From contig JADKIQ010000024.1 of the NCBI GenBank assembly GCA_016721245.1, positions 43,002 through 107,001 of the forward strand: a stretch of 64,000 bases of DNA, in the 5' to 3' direction. The position numbers were made by a program, and so were the translations under genes. Of this stretch, positions 35,275 to 44,821 are shown in pieces (within the stretch, counting starts at the first letter, position 1; every line of letters starts with the position of its first letter). The stretch is from Sphingobacteriales bacterium. Lineage in GTDB: Bacteria > Bacteroidota > Bacteroidia > Chitinophagales > JADIYW01. The notes beneath the pieces are model-generated. The model was not told the DNA's origin. It made no database searches and saw only the letters and a program-made list of their open reading frames with translations.

Positions 35275-37089
35275 GTGAGCATGATAGAAAGACCGACCGA
35301 CAGTTTACCAAAATCCAAAGTAAATAAAGCGTCTCTAAATAAAACCAAACAACTTTTTGCCTACATACAGCCTTACAAATGGTATTTTTTTGCCGGGATG
35401 TTATGTCTTATTTTTTCAAGCACTACTGTTATGGCTTTTCCAAAAAGTATTGGTTTACTGGTAGATGCTTCTTTGGGCAAAGCTTCCGGAATGATAAATC
35501 AGAGAAGCCAGGTGGCAATACTGTTGTTTGTCATTATTTTACTCCAAAGTATATTTTCATTTTCAAGAGTATGGTTTTTTACACAAGTGAACGAACGTGC
35601 GCTGGCAAACATCCGAAGAGACCTGTACAACAAAATGATTTGTCTGCCTATTCCCTATTTTGAGGAAAAACGGGTGGGCGAACTGAACAGCAGAATTACA
35701 AATGATGTATCAGCCTTACAGGATACTTTATCCATTACACTGGCTGAGTTTTTTAGACAGACAGCCACGCTGGCCATTGGTATCGGATTATTATTTTACA
35801 GAAGTGTACACCTTACCTTAGTGATGCTGATGTCCTTTCCTGTAATTATTGTATTAGCAATTTTCTTCGGCAAATTTATCCGAAACAACTCCAAAAAAAC
35901 ACAGGATGCACTGGCAGAAGCGAATATTGTGGTCAATGAAACATTTCAGGGTGTAAATATCGTAAAAGCTTACACCAATGAATTATTTGAATCTAAAAGA
36001 TTTGATTTTGGTGTGACAAAATCTATGGACTTAGGCCTGAAAGGTGGTATTTACAGAGGTGCATTTATCTCTTTTATCATCTTTGCTTTGTTTGGATCAT
36101 TTATCTTTGTATTATGGCAAGGAAGTGGACTGGTAGAGTTAAACACCATAACCAAAGGCGCCCAGGGAATTACCTTAGGAGCCTTAATAGAATTCCTTAT
36201 GTACACCATTTTTATCGGTGGTTCATTAGCGGGCATGAGTGACACCTATACCCGCTTATTAAAAGCAATAGGTGCTTCAGAACGTATTGTTGACATCTTA
36301 AATTCTGAACAGGAAACAGATACCAAAGCATTTACCTACACAAAACTAAATGGTTCCATAGAATTTCAGGACGTTAATTTTTACTATCCGACACGAAGCG
36401 ATGTGCAGGTATTAAAAGACATGAATTTCGATATTAAACCCGGAGAAAAGGTAGCTCTAGTGGGGCCATCTGGTGCCGGCAAGTCTACTATTGTTCAGTT
36501 ATTACTGAAGTTCTATGCTATTAATTCCGGCAAGATTTTAATTGACGGCAAAAATATTACAGATTTATCTGTGAAAGAATTGCATTCCAATATGGCTATC
36601 GTGCCACAGGAAGTTATGTTATTCGGTGGCACCATCAAAGAAAACATTTTATACGGCAAGTTGGATGCAACGGATGAAGAATTGCTGAATGCAGCCCAAA
36701 AAGCAAATGCATGGGAATTCATTTCCAAATTCCCGGATGGACTAAATACCGTTGTGGGGGAACGTGGCATCAAACTTTCCGGCGGTCAGCGCCAACGCAT
36801 TGCCATTGCGCGTGCCATCTTAAAAGATCCGGCTATTTTACTGTTAGATGAAGCCACCAGCGCACTGGATGCGGAATCCGAGAAATTAGTACAAGCTGCT
36901 TTAGATACTTTAATGGAAGGCAGAACTTCTATTATCATTGCACACCGTTTATCTACTATCCGTAATGTAGATAAGATATTAGTGATGAATCAGGGAAAGA
37001 TTGTAGAAGAAGGAAATCATGAAGCCTTAAGTGTGGTAGAAGATGGTTTGTACAATCACTTACTGAAACTGCAATATCAACTTAATTAG
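35275..37089 (+). CDS. ABC exporter, fused permease and ATPase
   Basis: This 604-residue protein begins with GTG at 35275; ATG at 35281 is two codons on and equally possible. The N-terminal half is a six-helix type IV exporter membrane domain (FFAGMLCLIFSSTTVMAFPK; VAILLFVIILLQSIFSF; coupling-loop region NDVSALQDTLS). The ATPase has Walker A GPSGAGKST, Q-loop IVPQEVMLFGG, signature LSGGQRQR, Walker B ILLLDEATSALD and the His switch IIIAHRLST. It resembles MsbA/BmrA-type half transporters that export lipids, drugs or peptides as homodimers. The substrate is unknown. Confidence 0.95.
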   Translation: MSMIERPTDSLPKSKVNKASLNKTKQLFAYIQPYKWYFFAGMLCLIFSSTTVMAFPKSIGLLVDASLGKASGMINQRSQVAILLFVIILLQSIFSFSRVWFFTQVNERALANIRRDLYNKMICLPIPYFEEKRVGELNSRITNDVSALQDTLSITLAEFFRQTATLAIGIGLLFYRSVHLTLVMLMSFPVIIVLAIFFGKFIRNNSKKTQDALAEANIVVNETFQGVNIVKAYTNELFESKRFDFGVTKSMDLGLKGGIYRGAFISFIIFALFGSFIFVLWQGSGLVELNTITKGAQGITLGALIEFLMYTIFIGGSLAGMSDTYTRLLKAIGASERIVDILNSEQETDTKAFTYTKLNGSIEFQDVNFYYPTRSDVQVLKDMNFDIKPGEKVALVGPSGAGKSTIVQLLLKFYAINSGKILIDGKNITDLSVKELHSNMAIVPQEVMLFGGTIKENILYGKLDATDEELLNAAQKANAWEFISKFPDGLNTVVGERGIKLSGGQRQRIAIARAILKDPAILLLDEATSALDAESEKLVQAALDTLMEGRTSIIIAHRLSTIRNVDKILVMNQGKIVEEGNHEALSVVEDGLYNHLLKLQYQLN

Positions 37090-37707
37090 TTATTGAATTT
37101 TATTGTGTTGCAAAATAACGTTATGAAATTTAAAATTACGGATATCGCACGTGCCGTTTTCAATAACTGCATCCAGGTCTGCTTCTAATTCTCCGGTTAC
37201 AAGATTAGTAGTTTTATTATAACCCGTTAATTTTAATTTACCTCTGTTATTATGTATTGTACCTCCATACATCGCGTTGACTCCACTCTTATTTTTTATA
37301 AATGCAGTAACTAATACTTTAGTTCCATTTTCAAATGAATAAGAAAAAGGAATTTTTGACAATAAAGTTAAATCTCTGATTGCGATATAGATTTCAGTTT
37401 TGTATTTATCATCATACAGTTTAATTACATAAAACTGATCATTGTTTATCATATCCATTCCGCTATCCATGGAATGCTCATTGGGGTATCTAACTGCATC
37501 TACACCATTAAACTCTCTTTCCATTATAAACCCTTTGGCTATAATCTCTTTTTTTACACGATTCAGCAAGTAACTGGAATCTATAGTTTCTACAGCTTCA
37601 ACAGTTGGCTTTGTTAAGTGTAATGTATATCGAAATTTATATAAAATAATAAAAATTATCAATACCAGTAAGGGGAGAGCTTTTAACCAGGATGTTGGAA
37701 ATTTCAT
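37090..37707 (-). CDS. Membrane-anchored protein of unknown function
   Basis: This 205-residue protein has one N-terminal hydrophobic segment (about 9-25, LKALPLLVLIIFIILYK) and a soluble extracytoplasmic domain. I see no catalytic motif; the domain is mixed alpha/beta with YLNRVKK and GFIMEREFNG, NGTKVLVTAFIKNKSGVN and DLDAVIENGTCDIRNFKFHN. Its stop codon abuts the ABC exporter stop with zero intervening bases, in convergent orientation. It is downstream of the mnmD/FAD operon by 65 bp and may be part of it. I do not recognise the family. Confidence 0.7.
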   Translation of the reverse strand: MKFPTSWLKALPLLVLIIFIILYKFRYTLHLTKPTVEAVETIDSSYLLNRVKKEIIAKGFIMEREFNGVDAVRYPNEHSMDSGMDMINNDQFYVIKLYDDKYKTEIYIAIRDLTLLSKIPFSYSFENGTKVLVTAFIKNKSGVNAMYGGTIHNNRGKLKLTGYNKTTNLVTGELEADLDAVIENGTCDIRNFKFHNVILQHNKIQ

Positions 37708-37772
37708 AACACAAAGATAGTTTATAATTTAAGATCATTCTTGTTAAACATAACAAATATAAATCTAGACTT

Positions 37773-38819
37773 TCAAAACACAAACCGATTAACAGAAATT
37801 TCACGAAAAACTTCTATACCATTGTCAATACTATCCAGAAAATAGTTGGCAAAATAAGGCGACAAAGAGACTCCTTTTGTACCCATACCATTAAAGATGA
37901 ATATCTGAGGGTAATCAGGATGGCTACCCATTACCGGGCGGCGGTCTGGCATAGCCGGTCGTATACCCGCATTTTCGTCCACTATTGTGTAATCATCTGT
38001 AATAATTTTATTCAGCTTGACGAGTATTTCCTTCCTGCCGATATCTGTAACCGTTTCCTCCAGATCATCCCAGATAAAAGTAGAGCCTACAGTATAAATG
38101 TCGTTTCCTTTGGGTATAATAAATATATTTCTGCTGATTATTTTATCTGTTTTGAGATGCTCAGAACGAATAATAAGCTGTTCTCCTTTTGCAAAAGCAA
38201 AGGGTATTTTTTTAAAGAATGGATTCTGATATGCCTTATACCCTTCACAGAAAATAATCTTTTCTGCAATTGTATCTTTATACCGTACTCCTTCTGTTAC
38301 ATCCAAGTGGTCAAAATCAAACTCTTCTTCTAATAAATCATTATTTTGCAGTAAGAATCCCCTGTAAGCTTTAGTAAAACCGGGCACATCCATCCAGCAG
38401 CATTGTTTAATAATACCGGCACCATAAGGAGCCTTGATTGCAGTTTCATCTAAAAAAACAATATCGCCCATATACTGTTCATACTCACTATCTGATTTTT
38501 TTGTATTCCATATTTCTGCATCTTCTTGTGAAGAAAATATTTTATAAATATCCCTTTCAAAAAAGAAAGAGAGATTTAAATCCATTTCCAGCGCATTGTA
38601 TGTTTCTTTTGCAAATGGCAATACCTCATCAATCAGCCAGGTTTTCACCATTTTTCTGCCGGTTACCGGGTTTACCACTCCTGCTGCTATGTTGGAAGAA
38701 GCATTTGGGTTATATTGATCGACCACTAAAATCTTTTTTCCTCTTTTCAGCAGAAAATAAGCTATCATGCTACCTGCAATACCCTGTCCCACTATAATAT
38801 AGTCTACCTGTTTCAACAT
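37773..38819 (-). CDS. FAD-dependent oxidoreductase, probable MnmC1-like cmnm5U-modifying enzyme
   Basis: This 348-residue protein opens with a Rossmann FAD-binding motif (DYIIVGQGIAGSMIAYFLLK) and continues as a DAO-type amine oxidase: ASSNIAAGVVNPVTGRKMVK, then the late NGMGTKGVSLSPYFANYF. Its start lies 7 bp after mnmD on the same strand. In E. coli, MnmC is a fusion of a methyltransferase and a DAO-type FAD domain. Here the two activities would be on separate adjacent genes. The FAD domain would remove the carboxymethyl group from tRNA U34; that substrate is inferred from context, and glycine oxidase-like alternatives remain open. Confidence 0.8.
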   Translation of the reverse strand: MLKQVDYIIVGQGIAGSMIAYFLLKRGKKILVVDQYNPNASSNIAAGVVNPVTGRKMVKTWLIDEVLPFAKETYNALEMDLNLSFFFERDIYKIFSSQEDAEIWNTKKSDSEYEQYMGDIVFLDETAIKAPYGAGIIKQCCWMDVPGFTKAYRGFLLQNNDLLEEEFDFDHLDVTEGVRYKDTIAEKIIFCEGYKAYQNPFFKKIPFAFAKGEQLIIRSEHLKTDKIISRNIFIIPKGNDIYTVGSTFIWDDLEETVTDIGRKEILVKLNKIITDDYTIVDENAGIRPAMPDRRPVMGSHPDYPQIFIFNGMGTKGVSLSPYFANYFLDSIDNGIEVFREISVNRFVF

Positions 38820-38826
38820 TTTACTA

Positions 38827-39501
38827 TTATGGTTTTATTTTATATGCTCGAGTCATTTCGCGTTTACCTACCGGGCCGGGCATTGTTTCCAGAATAAACC
38901 CTGCGTTCTTCATAGTTCTCTTCACCACGCCTTTGGCACAATAAGTAACCAAAATTCCATCCGGTTTTAACGCTTCAAACATGGAGGCAAATATACAATC
39001 AGTCCACAGTTCCGGTTGTGCAGATGGTGCAAAGGCATCGAAATAAATAATATCGAACTGATTACTGAAAGCAATATCCTTAAAATCCATTTTACATTTT
39101 TTAATTGCGAAGGAATCTGTTACGGGTATTAATTCCCCCCAATTTGCTGAGTGAATTGCTGAAAATATTTCACTACAATTATCTGATTGCAAAAGAGCAC
39201 AATAATTTAGCTCCTTTACAAGTGTCGGATTCAATGGATATTTCTCTATTGTCGTGTAATTAATAAACGATTTTTCATAAACCGCTTCTATACAGGTTAA
39301 TAATGCATTCAGACCAGTGCCAAAACCAATCTCCAGTATTTGAATTACGGGTTGCTGACTAAGTTTTTGTTTTAATCCTGCATTTATAAATACATGAACT
39401 GACTCTTGAATAGCTCCGTGTACCGAATGGTAATGCTCATCCAGTTCTGCTATAAATAAAGAAGAACTACCATCTTTTGTGATAACCAGTTTGGGTTCCA
39501 T
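38827..39501 (-). CDS. mnmD: tRNA 5-methylaminomethyl-2-thiouridine methyltransferase, MnmD
   Basis: This 224-residue protein matches the MnmD layout: N-terminal strand TKDGSSSLFIAELDEHYHS, followed by VHGAIQESVHVFINAGL. The SAM-binding motif I is ILEIGFGTGLNALLTCI. The catalytic-side motif is DIIYFDAFAPSAQPELW, and near the end are GILVTYCAKGVVKRTMKNAG and GKREMTRA. It methylates nm5s2U to mnm5s2U at wobble position 34 in tRNA. Its partner FAD gene follows 7 bp downstream, and the subtilase gene ends 4 bp upstream, so they probably share a transcript. Confidence 0.92.
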   Translation of the reverse strand: MEPKLVITKDGSSSLFIAELDEHYHSVHGAIQESVHVFINAGLKQKLSQQPVIQILEIGFGTGLNALLTCIEAVYEKSFINYTTIEKYPLNPTLVKELNYCALLQSDNCSEIFSAIHSANWGELIPVTDSFAIKKCKMDFKDIAFSNQFDIIYFDAFAPSAQPELWTDCIFASMFEALKPDGILVTYCAKGVVKRTMKNAGFILETMPGPVGKREMTRAYKIKP

Positions 39502-39505
39502 TAAT

Positions 39506-42500
39506 TTACTGCTTCATCAGTTTTGAATAATAGCTGTGTTCTCCTGCCTGTATTTGCAGGTAATAAGCCCCATTACTCCAATTATGGAAATTCGATATAC
39601 CTAATGGATTAATACCATTTCCGAGAACTAATTTTTTACTAAACTGAAGTTGCCCTAATGAATTATATACAAAAAAAGCAGCAGACGTCTGTTGTTTATT
39701 TTTAAACTCAACGACAATATCCTCTCCTGAAATATATGCATTTGCTTCAACAAGATTCTGTTTAATCCCAACACTTGGGGCAAAATAAACAGAATCAATA
39801 AGACTAAATGTAAATTTATTGGTATTATCAACCATCTTAATTCTGTAATAATATATTCCGCTGCTTGCATTTAATTCGTGTAAATAATTGTATAATGTTG
39901 TATTGGAAGAAAAACCGCCGGCTGGTATTGTATCTACATCTATAAATGTGGATGCATCAAATGAATATTGTATAATAAATTCCTTGCTGTTAATTTCTCT
40001 GGTAGTTTTCCAGCTCAGGTATACATCATCATTATTCTTTTGTGCTGAAAAATCTAACAGATTAATATTTTGTATCGCATCTGCATCAGATTTCAAGCTG
40101 ATTAAATAGAATTCACCTAAAGTATCTGTATTAAACTCAACAAAATAACCGTTCTGATATGGGTAAAACTGAATTTCTGATGGAGAAAAATACTTATAGT
40201 ATGACTTAACATGATTGTCAATTATATCCAGGTTAGTATTCAATCCAACATAACGCAACAATCCTATATCTCCCATTCTATTAATAGAATCTTCATCTAA
40301 AACAAAATTTGTGTATTCAGAATTGAGTATATACAACCTGATTTTAAAATTACCAATGGGAGTGTTTTGCGGTTTAAAAACCCAGTTGCGTGACAGTATA
40401 TTTTTATCATTCAGAACTTTTTGTTTATCCGAATTAGATTCATATCCAACTGAAACAACACCTAAGTTTCTGTTATCATCATTTAGTTCGGCAACAAGCC
40501 TTCCGTTTCTGTAAAACTGAATCCAACCATTTCCTGTTGACACCTGAGAAACATAAGCAGAGTCTGTTGTGGCAATAATATCTGGATTATTAAAAATTCG
40601 GATGTCATCAATTCCAATACCTTCCGAAACGACAAAATCATCTGACAATAAGTGAATTCTGAAAATAAAATTACTTGAATCATCTAAGGAAGCCAATGGC
40701 ACTTTTAGGTGGGCAACCTGCCAAGGATAAACAACTCTATCCCAATAAGGTTTGCCTTGAAATCCATTATACCAGTTTAAACCACAGCCAAAACAGCCCA
40801 AGCGTTTCCAAAGGATTCCATCAGCAGAATATTCTGCATATGCAGAATCTGATTGGGATTGCATAACAGATACAAAATTAAATGAGATATATGGATCCAC
40901 TGTTAATCCGGAAAAATCAAGACATCCCAGGTATAAATATGAATCTTCATTAAAATTATATCCTATATTACTACCTGTTGTCCATGCTTTATTTTCTTGA
41001 GCTGCGTTACTGATATTATATTTTAATGGAGTTCCCCACACCCATGAATTATTGGTTCCTTCAGTAAATACATTACCATTATTTAACTCAAAATCATTGT
41101 AATATGGAAATGAATCTACTGTTTTCAATACAATTACAGAAGTTTTAAAAGTATCATTCAGATTATTTCTGTCACCAGCATTTTCAGTCCATGTTAAAAC
41201 AGTTGAGAGCCTCGGAGTATTATTATCAAATAATGTATTGAAATTATAATTTACCGTGTCTTTAGGATTTATAGTAAAGGGAACAAATTCGCTTACTATA
41301 TCATTATTTCCAACTTTGTAAAATACCGGCAAGTTTAATATTGGTTGAGACGAGTTATTAACTATCCTGATGCTGACAGGTTGTGCTGTATAACTTTTTG
41401 AACAATTTACTTTTTTTAAAGTGGCATCAATAATTGCTACATCCCTACCGGCATTATACAATTTAAGGTCATCAAAGGAATATCCTCCATCTGTAAATGG
41501 ATTATTTACAGATCTTAATCCAGATTGTTCTATTTTAAGTTGTGTTGACGAGGAGAAATCCTGATTCTGTTCAATTTTTAATTTTTGGTACAGGTTAATT
41601 GCTTTTACATTATTATATTTTCCCGGAGTATTTCTATTTGCATATAAATCATAAATTCTAACCCAGGGTTTTGTATCGTCTCCACGTGCATAAATCAAAT
41701 CGTTACTATCAGCTTCTGAATGATTGATAAAGCTAAAATCCAAAAACACCAAAGAATCTATGTAGTTTGACAGATTATAAGTTAATAAAATTTCATTCTT
41801 TTTAGCAGAAACACCTCCAAGAAAATTATCTACCGTAAGTGCACGTTTTCCTGTATTTGCATATAAATCCCCTAAATTGGTTCTGATTCTTCCGCCATAT
41901 TCAGGATTATAATCGATATAGTCATTACCGACAATACCAAATGTTGCTTCAGATAATTGAGTATTAACATTTTCAAAAGACTCAGAAAACGGCAAGGTGA
42001 GCGGTGCATTCTGCAGATGTTTTATTTTATAGTACAATGTATCATTCCCGGAGTTATTGTCTGCCGGCAAGTTTGTCCAGGCTACAACATTATAAATTCC
42101 TGTTGCACTTAAATTCTCGTTTACAGTAAATCTTATTATGGAAGTATCATTGCTGGTTATAACATCTGTTAAAGTGGCTGTTCTGGTTAATCCACCGTTG
42201 ATTGTATAGGAGACAGATACGGAGTTTTGAGTATTTGTACCATAGTTTTTTATTATAAATGATAACTTTTCGGTAGCCCCCAGTAAAGCAGATGTAAACT
42301 TTCTTCCACCCCTTGGTTGGTGAATCGCATATACCCCAACATCATTTAACGAAGTACAAGCATTGGCTAAGGGTATAAAAGATTTCGCTGAGCTGTGGTC
42401 ACTTTCCACACCGTTGTTAATTGTAGAAACTGAATAAAAATAGAGTTTACCATTAATCAGGTTATTAATTGTAGTGCTTAACTGAGTGGTTTGTTCAACA

Positions 42501-44746
42501 AATGTCCATACACTATCCGCAAAGAGGTATACTCTGTAAGCAGAAGCACCCGAAAAAGCAGCCCAGTTTAATTTTACAGACTTGTCACAAACTGAATGAT
42601 TAATCAGGTTATTATTTATTTGAGAGCCTATTGAGAATGTAGCTGCAGAAACAGCAATATTATTTCCGGAACTAATCTTCAACAAACAATTTTTACTGGC
42701 AACATTTGGTACAGTCCAGTCGAAAGTTTGTTTAGATAATTGAAAATTGGCAGATAATATTTGCCAGGTGGTTCCGCTGTCTGACGAAAATTCAATTTTT
42801 GACGTTGAATCAATACCATTTGAATACCATTTAATTTTTGCAGCCAGGGTTGGATAAAGCATTTCACCTCCATTAGGATAGGTTATTTCTAATTTTTTTT
42901 CCTGTGTATAAAATGCAACTGAATAATTTTGAGGACCAAAAGGAACAGATGAACCTTTGACAACAATTTTATACTGCCCGCTAAGCGGATTATCTATTGA
43001 AATCTGTTCGTTTGTATTTACATTATCTATTCCTCTTAGGGCAATATTACCCGGAAATGAAGGGTTTAACTTCCATGGTAAAACAGTATCTCCTGCGGGA
43101 GTAACCAATTTTAAATCTAAATTATTTACAATTGATCGCATTGCAATCGGAGTGCCTTCTTTATCTGTCCACGAAAGTGTTATCTTTAATTGATTACAAT
43201 TAGGCGAAACTGAAATAATTTGTGTTCTAAATTCACTCTGACTTATATTGCTTTCAAAATAAAAATTATTAGAAAGAGATGCCACCGCTCTGTAAGCATC
43301 CGGCTTTCCGTATCCATAAATATAATCCGGCCCTTTATTTCCTAAATCCCTTGCAGTGTTAATTAAAATCGCTTTAATCAAAGATGCATTGGGAATAATG
43401 CCAGACTGCTGTTTATATTTTTGATACAACAATGCTGCCAATCCTGAAACTTGCGGTGCTGCATAAGAAGAACCGTAAGATAATGAAAAATTATTGTTTG
43501 GAGTTAATACTGATACGGCAAAACCCTTTGCAACCAATTCAGGTTTAATTCTTCCGTCAACGGTAGGGCCTCTTCCACTATTTTCTACTATTTTGTCAGT
43601 TGTAAATAACCAGCCAACAGTTAACGCATTTTTGCAACCTTGAAATCCGATATCTATAGAATTGAAAGTATCTGTTGCTATTGCGCAGTTTGCAGTAGCT
43701 GTATTGCCAACAGCTACTACCGGCAATAGCGTTGGATTATTATAAACAACTTTATCTAAATCTGCTGCTTCAGGTATGTATAATCCCGATTGAAAACAAT
43801 TTGTAGGTGAAAAATTATAAGAATGATTAGTAATATCTATATCATACTTTGATTTTCCATCAGCAATTTCTTGCACTATATCATTCAAAATATCCCAATA
43901 ATACATATTGCAATGAGGGGCAATGCCTTTAAATTGGGCAAATACATTTCCGCTACCACCAATACATCCTGCAACTTCTGTAGGATGAAACATATATGCC
44001 AGTCCGCTTCGCTCTTTGTCTACTACAAAATTTTTGTTTATTGGTAAATCTATATGAGTTCCAACCGCTCCATCATCCCAAATACCAACATTTATTCCTT
44101 CTCCTTTTAAATTAAATCCATAAGGCTGTAACTCCTGTACCTGATTTGCCCCCAACATGATTGATCCGTCATAAATTAAAGGATTTTTGTCGGGATAATA
44201 TTTTGTAACAAAATAAACAAACGGGTATTGTGTAAGTTGCTTTAACTGCGATGCATTCGCATAAGTAGAGAAGTGATGATTCTTTATATCATTATAAATA
44301 ATGCTGATTCCTGTTTTTTGTGCAAGTTCTGATAAGGTATTGGCATCAGAAGAAGAAGCATACAATACTGAAACCGGCTCAAAAGATGAGATAGAATGAA
44401 GAGTTTCATCCAGTTTTGATTCCTCTGAAATGTATCCGATTTTAGTTAACTGTACTGATTGAAGTTTCTTTTTTGTATCCACAGCATCCATGGCGGTTAA
44501 ATAAAATCCATCTCCAAGATAAGCGTGAACATCAATTCCATTTTCAGATAGATATGCTGCCGAATTATTTTTTGGCTGAATAACAATGTAATCTTTATTT
44601 CCAAATCTGAAATTTTCAGTATTAACTCTGGCTGTAGAAATATCAAAGTTCGCAGGGTTAATTTCGATTAATTGAAAACCACTTTTGGAGAAGGACAGAA
44701 AAATATTTCCAATAAAAAGCAGCAACAAAGTAAAGGTCTTTGTCAT
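39506..44746 (-). CDS. T9SS-secreted subtilisin-like serine protease (S8) with type-A sorting domain
   Basis: This 1746-residue protein has a signal peptide (about 1-20). The S8 catalytic domain lies at about 190-475 with Asp224 (VGIWDDGAVGTHIDL), His254 (FHPTEVAG; the usual HGTHVAG is changed) and Ser427 (GSSYAAPQVSG). The P-domain or proprotein-like jelly roll follows. Then come fibronectin type III-like and adhesion domains at about 650-1600, including repeated CARDB-like sheets (ALTLPFSESFENVNT; DSFPYYNDFELNNGNVFT). The last about 80 residues are a type-A T9SS sorting domain (AFFVYNSLGQLQFSKKLVLG ... GAYYLQIQAGEHSYYSKLMK). It is exported and probably cell-surface or soluble. The long operon link to mnmD is by proximity only. 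Confidence 0.93.
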   Translation of the reverse strand: MTKTFTLLLLFIGNIFLSFSKSGFQLIEINPANFDISTARVNTENFRFGNKDYIVIQPKNNSAAYLSENGIDVHAYLGDGFYLTAMDAVDTKKKLQSVQLTKIGYISEESKLDETLHSISSFEPVSVLYASSSDANTLSELAQKTGISIIYNDIKNHHFSTYANASQLKQLTQYPFVYFVTKYYPDKNPLIYDGSIMLGANQVQELQPYGFNLKGEGINVGIWDDGAVGTHIDLPINKNFVVDKERSGLAYMFHPTEVAGCIGGSGNVFAQFKGIAPHCNMYYWDILNDIVQEIADGKSKYDIDITNHSYNFSPTNCFQSGLYIPEAADLDKVVYNNPTLLPVVAVGNTATANCAIATDTFNSIDIGFQGCKNALTVGWLFTTDKIVENSGRGPTVDGRIKPELVAKGFAVSVLTPNNNFSLSYGSSYAAPQVSGLAALLYQKYKQQSGIIPNASLIKAILINTARDLGNKGPDYIYGYGKPDAYRAVASLSNNFYFESNISQSEFRTQIISVSPNCNQLKITLSWTDKEGTPIAMRSIVNNLDLKLVTPAGDTVLPWKLNPSFPGNIALRGIDNVNTNEQISIDNPLSGQYKIVVKGSSVPFGPQNYSVAFYTQEKKLEITYPNGGEMLYPTLAAKIKWYSNGIDSTSKIEFSSDSGTTWQILSANFQLSKQTFDWTVPNVASKNCLLKISSGNNIAVSAATFSIGSQINNNLINHSVCDKSVKLNWAAFSGASAYRVYLFADSVWTFVEQTTQLSTTINNLINGKLYFYSVSTINNGVESDHSSAKSFIPLANACTSLNDVGVYAIHQPRGGRKFTSALLGATEKLSFIIKNYGTNTQNSVSVSYTINGGLTRTATLTDVITSNDTSIIRFTVNENLSATGIYNVVAWTNLPADNNSGNDTLYYKIKHLQNAPLTLPFSESFENVNTQLSEATFGIVGNDYIDYNPEYGGRIRTNLGDLYANTGKRALTVDNFLGGVSAKKNEILLTYNLSNYIDSLVFLDFSFINHSEADSNDLIYARGDDTKPWVRIYDLYANRNTPGKYNNVKAINLYQKLKIEQNQDFSSSTQLKIEQSGLRSVNNPFTDGGYSFDDLKLYNAGRDVAIIDATLKKVNCSKSYTAQPVSIRIVNNSSQPILNLPVFYKVGNNDIVSEFVPFTINPKDTVNYNFNTLFDNNTPRLSTVLTWTENAGDRNNLNDTFKTSVIVLKTVDSFPYYNDFELNNGNVFTEGTNNSWVWGTPLKYNISNAAQENKAWTTGSNIGYNFNEDSYLYLGCLDFSGLTVDPYISFNFVSVMQSQSDSAYAEYSADGILWKRLGCFGCGLNWYNGFQGKPYWDRVVYPWQVAHLKVPLASLDDSSNFIFRIHLLSDDFVVSEGIGIDDIRIFNNPDIIATTDSAYVSQVSTGNGWIQFYRNGRLVAELNDDNRNLGVVSVGYESNSDKQKVLNDKNILSRNWVFKPQNTPIGNFKIRLYILNSEYTNFVLDEDSINRMGDIGLLRYVGLNTNLDIIDNHVKSYYKYFSPSEIQFYPYQNGYFVEFNTDTLGEFYLISLKSDADAIQNINLLDFSAQKNNDDVYLSWKTTREINSKEFIIQYSFDASTFIDVDTIPAGGFSSNTTLYNYLHELNASSGIYYYRIKMVDNTNKFTFSLIDSVYFAPSVGIKQNLVEANAYISGEDIVVEFKNKQQTSAAFFVYNSLGQLQFSKKLVLGNGINPLGISNFHNWSNGAYYLQIQAGEHSYYSKLMKQ

Positions 44747-44821
44747 AAGAATTTAGATTTAGTATAAATATAGGATTTTAAGCCGAAAATGACAATTATT
44801 TCGTTTTACACAGCTTGTTTA

